Assembly: GCA_026005135.1 (NCBI GenBank)
Contig: BPKM01000001.1
Span: 806,001 to 870,000 of the forward strand
Length of the DNA stretch: 64,000 bases
DNA from: Leptospiraceae bacterium
GTDB taxonomy: Bacteria; Spirochaetota; Leptospiria; Leptospirales; Leptonemataceae
Reading direction: 5' to 3'
Shown: piece by piece, positions 49,487 to 59,929 of the stretch
How positions within the stretch are numbered: the stretch's first letter is position 1
Layout of the letters: every line of letters starts with the position of its first letter
Notes under the pieces: generated by a model
The model's database searches: none
What the model saw: only the letters and a program-made list of their open reading frames with translations
What the model was told of the DNA's origin: nothing
Translations under genes and position numbers: made by a program

Positions 49487-50278
49487 ATGAAATCAATCCA
49501 TTTAAAAGTAATTTTTTTCATCATATTCATTATCGGTATAAATATATTAAATTCTGAACCAATTATAGAAGAAAAATCTCTATACGAAAAACAAAATATA
49601 AACAAACAAGATCCTATAAAAGATATAGAAAATGATTGGTTAAAAGAACTAAAAAAAGAAACAGACCCAAGTAATACAGATAAAAATCAAACTGTCTTAC
49701 AAAACGAAGAAAAAGAAAAAAAAGAGCAAGAAAATCAAACATTATTTGGAGAAAGCCCGTCTTTTATTGGGATTTTTATACGTTTTGTATTGATTTTGGG
49801 AATATTTGGTATTTCCTTTTATTATGTAATCCAGTATTTTAAAAGAAAAAATTTAATTTTATCTGATTCATTTTCTCCTATACAGGTTCTTGCTTCTATA
49901 CCAATTATGTCTGGCAAATTTTTACAAATTGTTGATGTAGCTGGACAAATTATGATTCTTGGCGTTTCAGAAAACAATATCAATTTAATTCAAATAGTTG
50001 AAAATAGTCTTGTTGCAGAAAAAATAAGATTATGGCATGAAGAGTATAAAAAGAAACAAATGTTAAATCAATTTCAATTAAAAGATATATTAAATAAAAT
50101 TTTTGGTAATCAATTTTCTTTCTGGCATAATGAAGAAAAACAAGTTCAAAACAATAAAAATAATTTTTATTCATATTTAAACAATCAACCATCAGATAAT
50201 GATGTTAAATGGGAAGATCTGGAAGAATTATTAGAAATACAAAAAGAAAAATTAAAAAGATTTAAAAAACAACAATGA
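49487..50278 (+). CDS. fliO: Flagellar biosynthesis protein FliO
   Basis: 263 residues. A signal-like segment at 8-25, an acidic spacer, then a membrane segment (about 92-115: [22 protein letters not shown]). After it comes the FliO cytoplasmic domain: [37 protein letters not shown]. The long charged C-terminal tail ends KLKRFKKQQ. FliO helps assemble the FliP ring of the flagellar export gate. Its stop overlaps the fliP start by four bases. First gene of the fliOPQR-flhBA run. Confidence 0.87.
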   Translation: MKSIHLKVIFFIIFIIGINILNSEPIIEEKSLYEKQNINKQDPIKDIENDWLKELKKETDPSNTDKNQTVLQNEEKEKKEQENQTLFGESPSFIGIFIRFVLILGIFGISFYYVIQYFKRKNLILSDSFSPIQVLASIPIMSGKFLQIVDVAGQIMILGVSENNINLIQIVENSLVAEKIRLWHEEYKKKQMLNQFQLKDILNKIFGNQFSFWHNEEKQVQNNKNNFYSYLNNQPSDNDVKWEDLEELLEIQKEKLKRFKKQQ

Positions 50279-51057
50279 AAAGATTAAAACGAAATATAAA
50301 AATAATTTTATTTTTTATAATAGTTTTTACACCTATTACAATTTTTGCACAGGAAATTCCTAATATTACTATACCTGTAATAGAAGGTGTAAGAGCTGCA
50401 AAAAATGGACAGGAGGCTTCTACTTCTTTAATGTTGATTTTACTTGTTTCTTTATTAAGTCTTGCTCCAGCTTTAATTATGATGATGACATCTTATACAA
50501 AAATTATTATTGTTTTAGATTTTATTCGTAGGGCATTAGCATTACAAAATATGCCTCCCAATCAGGTTTTATTTAGTTTAGCATTATTTTTAACGTTCTA
50601 TATTATGGCACCAACGATTAGAGAATTTAATGATACAGCATTACAACCTTATTTAGAAGGTAATAAATTATCAACACCTCAATTTTTACAAAAAGCAATT
50701 ATTCCATTTCGAAAATTTATGATAAAGCAAATCGGAAAGGGTGGTGCAAAAGAAATTGCTCTTTTTATTAAACTTTCTGGTAAAAATATTCAGGATATAA
50801 AAAAAATTGATGATATTGATACATATATTTTGATTCCAGCTTTTATGCTTTCAGAAATAAAAAAAGCATTTATTATTGGAATATTAATATTTATTCCATT
50901 TATTGTAATCGATCTGGTTGTTGCATCAACATTAATGTCTATGGGAATGATAATGTTGCCACCTGCGATGATTTCTTTACCATTTAAAATTATTTTATTT
51001 ATACTTGTTGATGGTTGGCATTTAATCACATACAATTTAGTACAATCCTATATGTAA
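50275..51057 (+). CDS. fliP: Flagellar export-gate protein FliP
   Basis: 260 residues with a signal sequence (residues 8-25, ending IFAQ) and the FliP core: [47 protein letters not shown] (several pieces). The characteristic second half begins with [10 protein letters not shown] and ends in [32 protein letters not shown]. FliP pentamers form the export pore with FliQ and FliR. Four-base overlap with fliO. Confidence 0.95.
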   Translation: MKRLKRNIKIILFFIIVFTPITIFAQEIPNITIPVIEGVRAAKNGQEASTSLMLILLVSLLSLAPALIMMMTSYTKIIIVLDFIRRALALQNMPPNQVLFSLALFLTFYIMAPTIREFNDTALQPYLEGNKLSTPQFLQKAIIPFRKFMIKQIGKGGAKEIALFIKLSGKNIQDIKKIDDIDTYILIPAFMLSEIKKAFIIGILIFIPFIVIDLVVASTLMSMGMIMLPPAMISLPFKIILFILVDGWHLITYNLVQSYM

Positions 51058-51072
51058 TTATGGAGGCTAATT

Positions 51073-51336
51073 ATGACAGAAAATGATATTATAAAATTAA
51101 CTTATGATACTTTAATTATTACTTTAAAAGTATCGGCTCCATTATTAATAATCAGTTTAATTACTGGACTCATAATTTCAATTTTACAAACAACTACTTC
51201 AATTCAGGAACAAACATTAACATTTGTTCCAAAATTAATAGCAGTATTTCTGGCTATTATGTTATTTTCTGCTTATATAATACATACATTAACAGATTTT
51301 ACAAATCAATTATTTAATTTAATTGTTAATTTTTAG
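51073..51336 (+). CDS. fliQ: Flagellar export-gate protein FliQ
   Basis: 87 residues with two membrane hairpin segments: TLIITLKVSAPLLIISLITGLIISI and LIAVFLAIMLFSAYIIHTL. The QTTTSIQEQTLTFVPK loop is typical. Sixteen bases after fliP with GGAGG nearby (tggaggctaattatg). Confidence 0.93.
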   Translation: MTENDIIKLTYDTLIITLKVSAPLLIISLITGLIISILQTTTSIQEQTLTFVPKLIAVFLAIMLFSAYIIHTLTDFTNQLFNLIVNF

Positions 51337-51342
51337 AATATT

Positions 51343-52155
51343 ATGGAACCATTTTTTAAAGGATTCTGGGTTTATCTTTTAATCTTATCAAGACTTACAG
51401 GAATTATTATGCTTGTGCCAGTTTTTTCTTCTGAAAATATTCCTTTCCGCATTAGAATGAGTCTTGCTATATTTATCTCTTTTATTTTTTTTCCTTTAGT
51501 TGGAGAGTATTTACCTAAGGTTTCATTTGAAAATTTTTATAAATTTTTATTAGAAATAATTTGTCAATTCTTCATTGGATTATTAATAAGCTTTTTTATT
51601 CAGGTTATTTTTACAGCTTTTATTTTAACAGGTGAATTTTTTAGTGTTCAAATGGGAATTTCTTTTTCGGAAGTTTTAGATCCTCAATCTCAGGTTTCAA
51701 TGCCACTTATTGGTACATTAAAGAACTTAATTGCTATTTTGCTTTTTTTAACGGTTGATTTTGAAGTTGATGGTTATTACGTACCTGCATATTTACATAT
51801 AATTCGTGCGATACATTATTCTTTTATTTCAGTACCTACTTTTGTATTTGATTTTCAAACTATTGGTGGGATTATGAATTATGTTGATCAAGCATTTGGA
51901 ATTATGTTTCTTATTGCTTTAAAAATTGGATTACCCTTAGTTGGTATATTATTTATAACATCAGTCGCTCTTGGAATTGCTGGTAAAGCTTCCCCACAAT
52001 TAAATTTATTAAATATGGGATTACAAATCAATATAATTACTGGAATGATTATTTTAATTGTTTTATTTCCAGTAATCATACCTTTAATGAGGGATTCTTT
52101 TATGAATATCATGGATTTTTTAGGAGAAATGTTTTATGCCTGGCCTAATAAATAA
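51343..52155 (+). CDS. fliR: Flagellar export-gate protein FliR
   Basis: 270 residues, multi-pass: LSRLTGIIMLVPVFSSENIPFRIRMSLAIFISFIFFP at the start, GEFFSVQMGISFSEVLDPQSQVSMP near 105-130, and the closing PLVGILFITSVALGIAGKASPQLNLLNMGLQINI. FliR completes the export-gate core. Starts 6 bp after fliQ; its end overlaps the flhB start by 20 bp. Confidence 0.94.
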   Translation: MEPFFKGFWVYLLILSRLTGIIMLVPVFSSENIPFRIRMSLAIFISFIFFPLVGEYLPKVSFENFYKFLLEIICQFFIGLLISFFIQVIFTAFILTGEFFSVQMGISFSEVLDPQSQVSMPLIGTLKNLIAILLFLTVDFEVDGYYVPAYLHIIRAIHYSFISVPTFVFDFQTIGGIMNYVDQAFGIMFLIALKIGLPLVGILFITSVALGIAGKASPQLNLLNMGLQINIITGMIILIVLFPVIIPLMRDSFMNIMDFLGEMFYAWPNK

Positions 52156-53338
52156 TATAATAAGGATATTATATAAATTTTATTATCCATCTGAAAGAAC
52201 AGAATTTTTATGTTATGACCTTATACAAAATATATCTATTAATGAATATGATATAGATTTTCAAAGATTTGCAGCAGAAGACGAAGGTCGAACAGAGGAA
52301 CCAACAGAACGTAGAAAAAGAGAGGAAAGAGAAAAAGGTAATGTTCCAAGGACAAATGAACTTCCTTCTGCAATTATATTATTAGGAACAATTTTAACAT
52401 TATTATTTTTTTCTACTTATATGGTATCTCAAATATTTGAAGTTTTTCATTTTTATTATTCGAAAATTGGAGAAATTAATGACTTTCAAATAGAGGATAC
52501 AAAAGAAATATTAAAAAATTTATTTTATCATACAGGTAAAATTGTTTTCCCCATTGTTTTTGTTTCGTTTTTATTGGGGATTATAGGAAATATTGTTCAG
52601 GTAGGTTTTTTATTTACTTTAAGGCCATTAGAATTTCAATTAGAAAGGCTTATTCCAGATTTTAAAAGAATCTTACCCACACGAAGAAATATTGTTAATC
52701 TCATTAAAACGATATTACAAATTGGATTAATTTTAATAATAACATTTATCTTAATTAAAGAAGATTTAATTCCAATGCTTAAAACTTCTGGAACAGATTT
52801 AAGAAAAGCAGTCTATATTTTTGGTATTATTACAGTTAAGGTATTTTTAGTTACTGGTATTATTTTATTACTATTAGCAATTGTTGATTATTTTTATCAA
52901 AGATATGAATATATGGAAAATCTAAAAATGACTGTATCTGAAGTTAAACAAGAATTAAAAGAAGAAATTGGAGATCCTCTTATTAAAAGAAGACAAAGAG
53001 AAAGAGCAATGGAAATTTTACAAAATCGCACTACCTTAAAAAAAGTAACAGAGGCAGATGTGGTTATAACGAACCCTACTCATTATGCTGTAGCATTACA
53101 ATATAATTATCCTTTTGATGGGGCACCAAAAGTTATAGCAAAAGGTAAAGATCATCTTGCAATCCTTATGAGGAATATAGCAAAAGAAAATAATATTCCT
53201 ATAGAAGAAAATCCACCTATTGCAAGAGAACTTTATCATAGAGTAGAGGTAGGGGAAGAAATACCAGAAGAATTTCATCGTGCAATAGCAATTATTTATC
53301 AAAAATTAGATAAAATAAGAAGATTAATAAGAAGGTAA
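52136..53338 (+). CDS. flhB: Flagellar export switch protein FlhB
   Basis: 400 residues with an N-terminal extension before the core (FQRFAAEDEGRTEEPTERRKREE, then four membrane segments). The autocleavage motif NPTHYAVALQYN is near residue 310, after which FlhB-CC ends IYQKLDKIRRLIRR. The extension is longer than in enteric FlhB but matches my recollection of Leptospira. Start has AGGAG nine bases upstream, inside the fliR end. FlhB switches export specificity from hook to filament proteins. Confidence 0.94.
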   Translation: MPGLINNIIRILYKFYYPSERTEFLCYDLIQNISINEYDIDFQRFAAEDEGRTEEPTERRKREEREKGNVPRTNELPSAIILLGTILTLLFFSTYMVSQIFEVFHFYYSKIGEINDFQIEDTKEILKNLFYHTGKIVFPIVFVSFLLGIIGNIVQVGFLFTLRPLEFQLERLIPDFKRILPTRRNIVNLIKTILQIGLILIITFILIKEDLIPMLKTSGTDLRKAVYIFGIITVKVFLVTGIILLLLAIVDYFYQRYEYMENLKMTVSEVKQELKEEIGDPLIKRRQRERAMEILQNRTTLKKVTEADVVITNPTHYAVALQYNYPFDGAPKVIAKGKDHLAILMRNIAKENNIPIEENPPIARELYHRVEVGEEIPEEFHRAIAIIYQKLDKIRRLIRR

Positions 53339-53344
53339 TAACAT

Positions 53345-55477
53345 ATGAATGAATATTTAATAAATTTAAGAAAATATTTAAATAGTAGTGATTCCATTTT
53401 AGGTATAGGCGTAATATTTATTTTAACTTTAATTATAATTCCCTTACCAGGTACAATTTTAGATGCTTTAATAGCGATAAGTTTATTATCTGGAATTTTA
53501 ATTTTATTAACAGCTTTAAGTATTACTTCGCCAGCAGATTTTAGTTCTTTTCCAACATTATTATTAATAACAACTATTTTTCGTATTGCGGTGAATATTT
53601 CTACTACAAGATTGATATTAACGAAAGGACCTGCTGCGGATTCTGCTTTGATTAATGCTTTTGGTTCATTTGTTATTGGTGGTGGAGGTAGTACCTTTAC
53701 AATTGTAGTAGGAATTATCATTTTTCTAATTTTAACATTGGTACAAATCATTGTAATTACAAGAGGTGCAACACGTGTTTCTGAAGTTGCTGCACGTTTT
53801 GCTTTAGATTCTATGCCAGGTAAACAGATGGCTATCGATGCAGATTTAAGCGCAGGATATATTGATGAAGCAGAAGCAAGAAGAAGAAGAGAAGCATTAC
53901 AGCAAGAAATGAATTTTTATGGAGCTATGGATGGTGCTTCTAAATTTGTACAGGGAGATGTTCGTTTAGGATTAATTATTACTGCAATCAATATAATAGG
54001 TGGTATAATAATAGGTATATCAATTCAAAATTTAAGTTTTTCTGATGCATTAGAAATCTATACACGTTTTACCATAGGTGATGGTTTAGTATCCCAGATA
54101 CCAGCATTATTAATTTCTACTGCAACAGGTGTTGTTGTTGCTCGTTCTTCTGGAGAAGATTCTTTACCTACAGAATTATCAAAGCAATTATTCAGCAATG
54201 CAAATTTATTGTATCTTACAGGAATTTTTTTAATATTGGCTGGATTTATACCAGGTTTTCCAATGATAACATTATTTTTAATGGGAGGAGGATTAATTTA
54301 TTTAGCTTCCAGAATGGAAAAAGCTGTTAAATTAGAAAAAGAAAAAGAAATTGAAGAAGCTAAAAAATTAAAACAGGAAGAAGAAAGAAAACCAGAAAGT
54401 TATTTAGAACATTTAAAATCAGAACCATTGGAAATAGAAATTGGTTATAATCTTGTTCCCTTAGTTGATCCAAAAAGTGGTGGTACACTATTAGAACAGA
54501 TTTCTCGATTAAGAAGAAGATATGCAATGGACTTAGGTTTAATTGTACCACCTGTTCGTATACGTGATAATATGAATCTTGACCCAGATGAATATGCTAT
54601 ACGATTACATGGTACTTTAATAGCAAGTGCTAAAGTTGAACCAGATAAATTATTAGCGATTGATACAGGAAGAACAAAAGGATCAATTCCAGATGCAGTA
54701 GAAATAAGAGAACCAACCTATCAACTACGTTCTTACTGGATAGATCCATCAAGAAAAACAGAAGCAGAAGATTTAGGATATGATGTTGTTGATCCTTCTA
54801 CAGTTATTGCAACTCATTTATCCGCGTTAATTCAACAAAACAGTCACGAAATTCTTGGTAGACAGGAAATCAAAAATATGTTAGATAAAGTAAGAGAAGA
54901 TGCACCTGTTATTGTTGATGAAGTTCTTAATCAGAAACAGATTCGTTTAGATATAATTCAATTAGTATTACAGAATTTATTAAAAGAAAATGTTTCTATA
55001 AAAAATTTAGCAAAAATATTAGAGGCTATCTCTACAAATTGGGAACGTTCACAGGGTGATCCATATTTATTAACAGAAGCTGTAAGACAGACAATAAGAA
55101 GACAAATAGTGGGAGATTATATTGATCAAAATAAAACATTAAAAACAATTATTATTCATCCAGAAGTGGATCAAAAATTAAGAGAAAGTATTCATAAAGA
55201 TCCAGAAGAAGGTTTTATTTTAGCATTAAATCCTCATTTTCAGGCAGAATTACAAAGTCTATTAATTCTGGAATATCAAAAAGCAAATGAACAAGGAATT
55301 TATCCAGTATTTTTAACAAGTAGAACTGTTAGAGCTGGATTATTTTATATTTTAGAAAGACTTTTTCCTTCCAAAAATTTTGCTGTGATTGCACACGAAG
55401 AAATACCACCAGATATAAAAATAGAACGTATTTCAGAAATAACCATAGAACAATTTCAAAAAGAGAATGCCAGATAA
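53345..55477 (+). CDS. flhA: Flagellar export protein FlhA
   Basis: 710 residues, the largest export-gate protein. Eight membrane segments in the N-terminal half, the FHIPEP signature [32 protein letters not shown] in several pieces near 150-185, and the cytoplasmic FlhA-C domain with [22 protein letters not shown] and [23 protein letters not shown]. It receives chaperone-substrate complexes. AT-rich spacing of six bases after flhB. flhF and flhG, which often follow flhA, are not present here. Confidence 0.95.
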   Translation: MNEYLINLRKYLNSSDSILGIGVIFILTLIIIPLPGTILDALIAISLLSGILILLTALSITSPADFSSFPTLLLITTIFRIAVNISTTRLILTKGPAADSALINAFGSFVIGGGGSTFTIVVGIIIFLILTLVQIIVITRGATRVSEVAARFALDSMPGKQMAIDADLSAGYIDEAEARRRREALQQEMNFYGAMDGASKFVQGDVRLGLIITAINIIGGIIIGISIQNLSFSDALEIYTRFTIGDGLVSQIPALLISTATGVVVARSSGEDSLPTELSKQLFSNANLLYLTGIFLILAGFIPGFPMITLFLMGGGLIYLASRMEKAVKLEKEKEIEEAKKLKQEEERKPESYLEHLKSEPLEIEIGYNLVPLVDPKSGGTLLEQISRLRRRYAMDLGLIVPPVRIRDNMNLDPDEYAIRLHGTLIASAKVEPDKLLAIDTGRTKGSIPDAVEIREPTYQLRSYWIDPSRKTEAEDLGYDVVDPSTVIATHLSALIQQNSHEILGRQEIKNMLDKVREDAPVIVDEVLNQKQIRLDIIQLVLQNLLKENVSIKNLAKILEAISTNWERSQGDPYLLTEAVRQTIRRQIVGDYIDQNKTLKTIIIHPEVDQKLRESIHKDPEEGFILALNPHFQAELQSLLILEYQKANEQGIYPVFLTSRTVRAGLFYILERLFPSKNFAVIAHEEIPPDIKIERISEITIEQFQKENAR

Positions 55478-55501
55478 TATATTTTAAAAAAACCGTCCTA
55501 T

Positions 55502-56620
55502 ATGTATAAAAGAATTTTAAATTTTTTTATAATTTTTATATTACTATATTGTAATTTAAGTGAAAATAATGATAAAAATATCCATATAAATTTAATTCTA
55601 CAAGATAAAGAATATTATAATTTTTCAAGATTGGTTTTTTTTCCGGAACATAAGATCATATTATTGATATTCTTTAATCCAGAATCCTTACTGGAATATG
55701 ATAGTGAGAAATTAAATCCATCTATGATTGATTTTAAAAAATATGAAGAGCAAAGAAAAAATATCAATAAAAAACTTGAAATTTTTGAAGAAATTACTGG
55801 TAATGAAGTTAATTATTATATTCAGTTTAACAAAGATAATTTTATACGATTTATTGATTTTATTGAAGGTTTATATTTATTTTTACCTACCAATTTAGAA
55901 CTAAAAGAACAAAATCATATACATCTTTCTGGTAATAATTTATATTTTGGCGAAAAACTGTATGAATATATATCAAGTGATGAATATTATGAAAGTGGAA
56001 ATTATCATATTATTTCCCAGAATAAACATTTTCGTTTCGAAACAATGCTATTAAATTTGATTTATCAATTAAGATTTAAAACAGATAGCTTTCGTAAAGA
56101 TAATCAATTAGATATAATTTACAAATTTATAAATACAAATATGAATAAAAAAGAATTACAGAATTTTTTTGAAATATTATTAGAAAACCATTTTTTAATT
56201 TTAGAATTACCATTAGTTTCCGTAGTGAATAAGCAAAAAAATGAAACAGAATTATTCGTACATATTAACAAAGCAAAACAAATTTATCAAGAGACATTAG
56301 TTCAATTAAATCATCTTAATAATCAAAAAGAGCCTATTACCTTAGAAATTTTAAATGCAAGTGGAGTAAATCGATTAGCAAATAGTGTTAAAGCTAGTAT
56401 AGATTCTCAATATTACAAAGTTCTTGCTGTTGATAATTTTCCATATTACTTAGAAGAAACGTTTTTGATCAGTAATAATGGAAATAGTATAGAATTAAAT
56501 CAATTGAAAAATTTGTTGTATATTCATGAAAAAAATATTTTCTTTATTAGAAGAATAAAAGATGTGGAGTTTAGCTATATATTAGGAAAAGATTTTAATA
56601 TTAAAAAATTATCAAAGTAG
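55502..56620 (+). CDS. LytR-like lipoprotein (LytR C-terminal domain)
   Basis: 372 residues. A lipobox-like end to the signal peptide (ILLYCN) suggests a lipoprotein. The first 250 residues vaguely resemble a LytR-CpsA-Psr-type domain (FIRFIDFIEGLYLFLP, GEKLYEYISSDEYYESG). The last third holds ITLEILNASGVNRLANSVKASI, a good match to the LytR C-terminal domain. In Leptospira a LytR-like gene commonly precedes rsfS, as here (4 bp). Cell-wall polymer ligation is the family role. Confidence 0.6.
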   Translation: MYKRILNFFIIFILLYCNLSENNDKNIHINLILQDKEYYNFSRLVFFPEHKIILLIFFNPESLLEYDSEKLNPSMIDFKKYEEQRKNINKKLEIFEEITGNEVNYYIQFNKDNFIRFIDFIEGLYLFLPTNLELKEQNHIHLSGNNLYFGEKLYEYISSDEYYESGNYHIISQNKHFRFETMLLNLIYQLRFKTDSFRKDNQLDIIYKFINTNMNKKELQNFFEILLENHFLILELPLVSVVNKQKNETELFVHINKAKQIYQETLVQLNHLNNQKEPITLEILNASGVNRLANSVKASIDSQYYKVLAVDNFPYYLEETFLISNNGNSIELNQLKNLLYIHEKNIFFIRRIKDVEFSYILGKDFNIKKLSK

Positions 56621-56624
56621 TAAT

Positions 56625-57038
56625 ATGAAGGCACAAAAAATAAAAAAAGTAAATATACCATTACCATCAGAAAATTTGGAAACTAAAAAATTAGCAGAAG
56701 AAATTGTCCTTTTTCTTGAAAATAAAAAAATGCAGGATATTCGCTTAATCAATTTAGAAAAAGTTAATCCCTATTTTTGTTTTTTTATAATTGCATCTGC
56801 AAATTCTTATTTGCAGTTAAAAACAATTGCAAGAGAATTACATAAAAATTTTGGTCAATTTTTAGATCAGAAAAGAGCAAAGTCAGATGATGTTGATTCT
56901 GGCTGGATCATTTATGATTTTATAGATATAGTGGTTCATTTATTTATACCAGAACAAAGAGCTTATTATAATTTAGAAAAATTATGGGGAGACGCTGGTG
57001 TTATCTATACTTCTGAAACAAAAAAATTCCAATGGTAG
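56625..57038 (+). CDS. rsfS: Ribosomal silencing factor RsfS
   Basis: 137 residues. RsfS binds L14 and blocks 30S/50S joining in starved cells. Visible: LAEEIVLFLENKKMQDIRLINLEKVNPYFCFFIIASANS, then DSGWIIYDFIDIVVHLFIPEQRAYYNLEKLWGDA (split over the domain). The tail is short. Four bp after the LytR-like gene; the last 38 bp overlap the convergent membrane gene. Confidence 0.9.
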   Translation: MKAQKIKKVNIPLPSENLETKKLAEEIVLFLENKKMQDIRLINLEKVNPYFCFFIIASANSYLQLKTIARELHKNFGQFLDQKRAKSDDVDSGWIIYDFIDIVVHLFIPEQRAYYNLEKLWGDAGVIYTSETKKFQW

Positions 57039-57378
57039 TTAATATATAAAAAATTATTGATATCCAGATTTCAATAATAATAACAAAAGGGAAAAATATA
57101 AAAAAACTTATAAGACAGATAGAAAATAGTTTTTTAAATAACCTTTCTTTCGTAGAAATCAATAAAGAAAATAAGCCATATATACTAAAGACCAAAATAT
57201 AGATAAAAAATAAAATAGAGAAGATCTTTTGTATAGAAGAAATCTTAAAAGCTTCTGGAAAAAATAAAATTCGTATTAAACTAAATAATGAGATAAAAAA
57301 TAAAAAAAGAGCAAGTATAAAAATTATTATATTTTCTATATTTTTAAATTTAGAAATAAATTTATTCATATCAATCAA
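57001..57378 (-). CDS. Small four-helix membrane protein of unknown function
   Basis: 125 residues with four hydrophobic segments. The TTG start at 57378 has AAAGG at good spacing; an ATG three codons later is an alternative. No motif recognised. It overlaps rsfS by 38 bp antisense, and its start overlaps the end of the ICMT-type methyltransferase gene, so it is probably coupled to that gene. Confidence 0.45.
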   Translation of the reverse strand: MIDMNKFISKFKNIENIIIFILALFLFFISLFSLIRILFFPEAFKISSIQKIFSILFFIYILVFSIYGLFSLLISTKERLFKKLFSICLISFFIFFPFVIIIEIWISIIFYILTTIGIFLFQKYR

Positions 57379-58117
57379 GTTTACCTTTGCGTTTTAATAT
57401 TGCTGCAGTAATCTGATATATTATTAAAAGTATCATAATAAAATAAATTATCTGGAAATATGGATTCTCCCAGCTTATATTATAACGAAAACGAAATTTT
57501 AGTATGTTTATAAGTAATATGGTAAAAAAAACTAAAAATTGTGTTGAATGTTCTACTTTTATAACTCTTTTTAGAGAAAAATTAAGATTTTTAAAAGATT
57601 CAGGAAAACGATTTAAATTTCCTGGTATAAGTCTAGGAACATCTTTTATATAATTAATATATTCTTCTTTAAATTTGTTTTTTAAAAATTCTTCTTCTGC
57701 TCGTATAATGGAATAATATATAAAATAAAATAAAGGTAATATAACAATCCAGTATAAATAAATATTTAGAGAAATAATAGCACCAGTAACAACGAAAAGA
57801 TTTCCAAGATATAAAGGATTCCTACAGTGGCTGAATAAACCTTCTTTAAATAATTGTTCTGCATGAATTTTTTTATTAAGACCTGCACGTTTTATGTATA
57901 TATATCCAATAGTTATAGCACGTATCCCTATACCAATTACAACAAAAATAAATCCTAAAGCAGAAAATATAAGATCTTCTTTAAAATTTCCTATAAAATG
58001 AAAAAGAAATGTTTTTTCGGAAATAGATAATAAATATAAGCCAGCTAAAAATATTAGGCTAAATAATGTATCTCTCCAACGAAAAAAGAAAATTCCTGCT
58101 TTTATAACTAAATTCAT
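57371..58117 (-). CDS. ICMT/PEMT-type membrane methyltransferase
   Basis: 248 residues, six or more membrane segments, with the isoprenylcysteine carboxylmethyltransferase/phospholipid methyltransferase signature: GLFSHCRNPLYLGNLFVVTGAI near 113-135 and IRAEEEFLKNKFKEEYINYIKDVPRLIPG near 160-190. It methylates a lipid or prenyl group at the membrane using SAM. Operon with the CmoA-like gene upstream (10 bp). Confidence 0.83.
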   Translation of the reverse strand: MNLVIKAGIFFFRWRDTLFSLIFLAGLYLLSISEKTFLFHFIGNFKEDLIFSALGFIFVVIGIGIRAITIGYIYIKRAGLNKKIHAEQLFKEGLFSHCRNPLYLGNLFVVTGAIISLNIYLYWIVILPLFYFIYYSIIRAEEEFLKNKFKEEYINYIKDVPRLIPGNLNRFPESFKNLNFSLKRVIKVEHSTQFLVFFTILLINILKFRFRYNISWENPYFQIIYFIMILLIIYQITAAILKRKGKLD

Positions 58118-58127
58118 ATTAAGTCCT

Positions 58128-58859
58128 TTATTTTTTTGCTAAAATTCCTATAAATGATGCATATTGTAAAATTGTATCATAATTTTTAAAACCAGCTTTA
58201 TCAATCAAGCGAAAATTATCTTTAACTGTTAATGGTATTAAAATACCTTTTAGACTTTTTTCTTTATTTTTTATTTCTTCTAAAGTATAACCATGCTTTA
58301 ATTTATATTTTGTTATAAGGGTTTGATAAATTTTATCAATAATTTGATTTTTACTTTTGGTTTTTTCAAATAGAAAAAATATGCCCTTTTTATTTAGATT
58401 TTTATATATTGATTGTAAAATTTTTAATCGTTCTCTTTCAGGTATAAATTGCAATATATAATAACAAATAATAATATCACTTTTATTTATTGAATAATTT
58501 TCTATAGATTCGCAAATCCAGTCTATTTTATGTAGTGTTGAATAGCTTCTTTTTTTGGCAATCTCTATCATAGATTTTTCTTTATCAATACCATAGATCG
58601 TTAGAGGATGATTTTTAAACTTATTAGAAATTTTTTGAATTAATATACCTGTGGAACAACCAATATCAGTAATAATAATATTATTTTTTTTGGAATTGTT
58701 TTCTAAAAAAATCTCTATGTTATCTAAAATGATTTCATGACCTATATCATAAAATGGTAAGGATTTTTGTATATGTTCATCAAATTTTTCTGCAACATTC
58801 TGATTAAATTCCCATTTTCCTTTAATAAAAATACCATTACCAACAGATTTTTCCTTCAT
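58128..58859 (-). CDS. CmoA-like SAM-dependent methyltransferase / carboxy-SAM synthase homologue
   Basis: 243 residues aligning along its whole length to CmoA: the N-terminal WEFNQNVAEKFDEHIQKSLPFY, SAM-binding TDIGCSTGILIQKIS near 65, IYGIDKEKSMIEIAKKR, YYILQFIPERERLKILQSIY, EKTKSKNQIID, and HGYTLEEIKNKEKSL. CmoA makes carboxy-SAM for tRNA wobble cmo5U. By my recollection of E. coli CmoA the carboxylate-binding Arg199 (in KRS) is Lys here (EKS), so it may be an ordinary methyltransferase. No cmoB is nearby. Confidence 0.7.
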   Translation of the reverse strand: MKEKSVGNGIFIKGKWEFNQNVAEKFDEHIQKSLPFYDIGHEIILDNIEIFLENNSKKNNIIITDIGCSTGILIQKISNKFKNHPLTIYGIDKEKSMIEIAKKRSYSTLHKIDWICESIENYSINKSDIIICYYILQFIPERERLKILQSIYKNLNKKGIFFLFEKTKSKNQIIDKIYQTLITKYKLKHGYTLEEIKNKEKSLKGILIPLTVKDNFRLIDKAGFKNYDTILQYASFIGILAKK

Positions 58860-58988
58860 TTTTTACAGATTTTTTCTTTTCTATCCATAGGCAATTTTAA
58901 TATTTCTATTTATTAAGAACTAAAAAATTCTTTTCTATAAGATTAAGTTTTATTTATTTAGAATCGATACATAATTTAGGAGCTATAT

Positions 58989-59438
58989 ATGAAAGGCATA
59001 AAATTATTTTTAGTATTATATTTTAGTTTTACTATAATCTTAAGTGCTGGACCAAAAGAAGGTGTAATGAGTGAATTTCGTGCAGTAGAAGAAGGTATTA
59101 GAAAAAAATTTCGCTCAGAAAAAGAGCAAAAAGAAATATTAGAAAATAATTTATTAAGAGCATTAAAAATGTCTATTTTAAGACGTTTTTATTATGATGC
59201 TGATAAATATCTAAAAGATCTTAATATCAATAATATTAGTTGGGAAGCTCCTTTAACACCTAATATTTACTATGTAAAATATAAGTATTTTATTGTACGA
59301 TATGATTTTGCTAATGATCCACGTTTCTTTTTACAATCTCCTGTATATGAAAAATTTTTGATAATGGATGAGTTTACAGAACAAGAACATGATAATCCTG
59401 CTCCAAAACCAGAGGGAACAACACAACCACAAAATTAA
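58989..59438 (+). CDS. Exported protein of unknown function
   Basis: 149 residues with a signal peptide (ILFLVLYFSFTIILSA, cleavage after SAG) and a helical, charged mature part (VEEGIRKKFRSEKEQKEIL), then aromatic-rich YYVKYKYFIVRYDFANDPRFF and a Pro/Gln tail. AGGAG precedes the ATG. It sits 5 bp upstream of the inositol-phosphatase-like gene, so they are co-transcribed. Function unknown. Confidence 0.5.
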   Translation: MKGIKLFLVLYFSFTIILSAGPKEGVMSEFRAVEEGIRKKFRSEKEQKEILENNLLRALKMSILRRFYYDADKYLKDLNINNISWEAPLTPNIYYVKYKYFIVRYDFANDPRFFLQSPVYEKFLIMDEFTEQEHDNPAPKPEGTTQPQN

Positions 59439-59443
59439 TAGAA

Positions 59444-59929
59444 ATGGATTTTAATAATCTGGTTGATAATGTTGATCTTATATTAGAAGAATTATCAAAA
59501 AAAATTTTAGAAATACAAACTAAAAAAGATTTTCAGATAGAATATAAAGATTTAGAACAAAAGGACCCATTAACTACTGCGGATCTTTATGCTCATCATT
59601 TTTTAGAAAAAGAATTAAATAAAATATTACCAGATGCCTATATATTATCCGAAGAAGAAAAAGATGATCTAAAACGATTAAAATACGACTGGATCTGGAT
59701 TATTGATCCCATTGATGGAACAAGAGATTTTGCTCAAAATAAATCCTCTTATGCAATCTCCATTGGTCTTCTTTATAAAAATAATCCTATTTTCGGCGCA
59801 ATTTCGATGCCTGCTGAAAATTATATGGTTTTAGGATTAAATTATTCTAACGAAATATATAAGCCATTTTTATATATTCATTATTTTAATAAACCAGAGA
59901 AAGAATATTTATATGAAGTTTCAATATAA
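59444..59929 (+). CDS. Inositol monophosphatase family protein, N-terminal part (frameshifted)
   Basis: Mg-dependent phosphatase fold. Visible metal-site motifs: SEEEKDD (69-75) with the first Glu and DPIDGTRDF (88-96). The substrate (inositol phosphate, histidinol phosphate, PAP or NADP-type) cannot be read. The frame ends at TAA near 59927 after EYLYEVSI. Dropping one T from ATA-TAA-ACC continues straight into the next frame (KPKELEEAKILVS), giving a full-length enzyme of about 290 residues. Confidence 0.75.
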   Translation: MDFNNLVDNVDLILEELSKKILEIQTKKDFQIEYKDLEQKDPLTTADLYAHHFLEKELNKILPDAYILSEEEKDDLKRLKYDWIWIIDPIDGTRDFAQNKSSYAISIGLLYKNNPIFGAISMPAENYMVLGLNYSNEIYKPFLYIHYFNKPEKEYLYEVSI

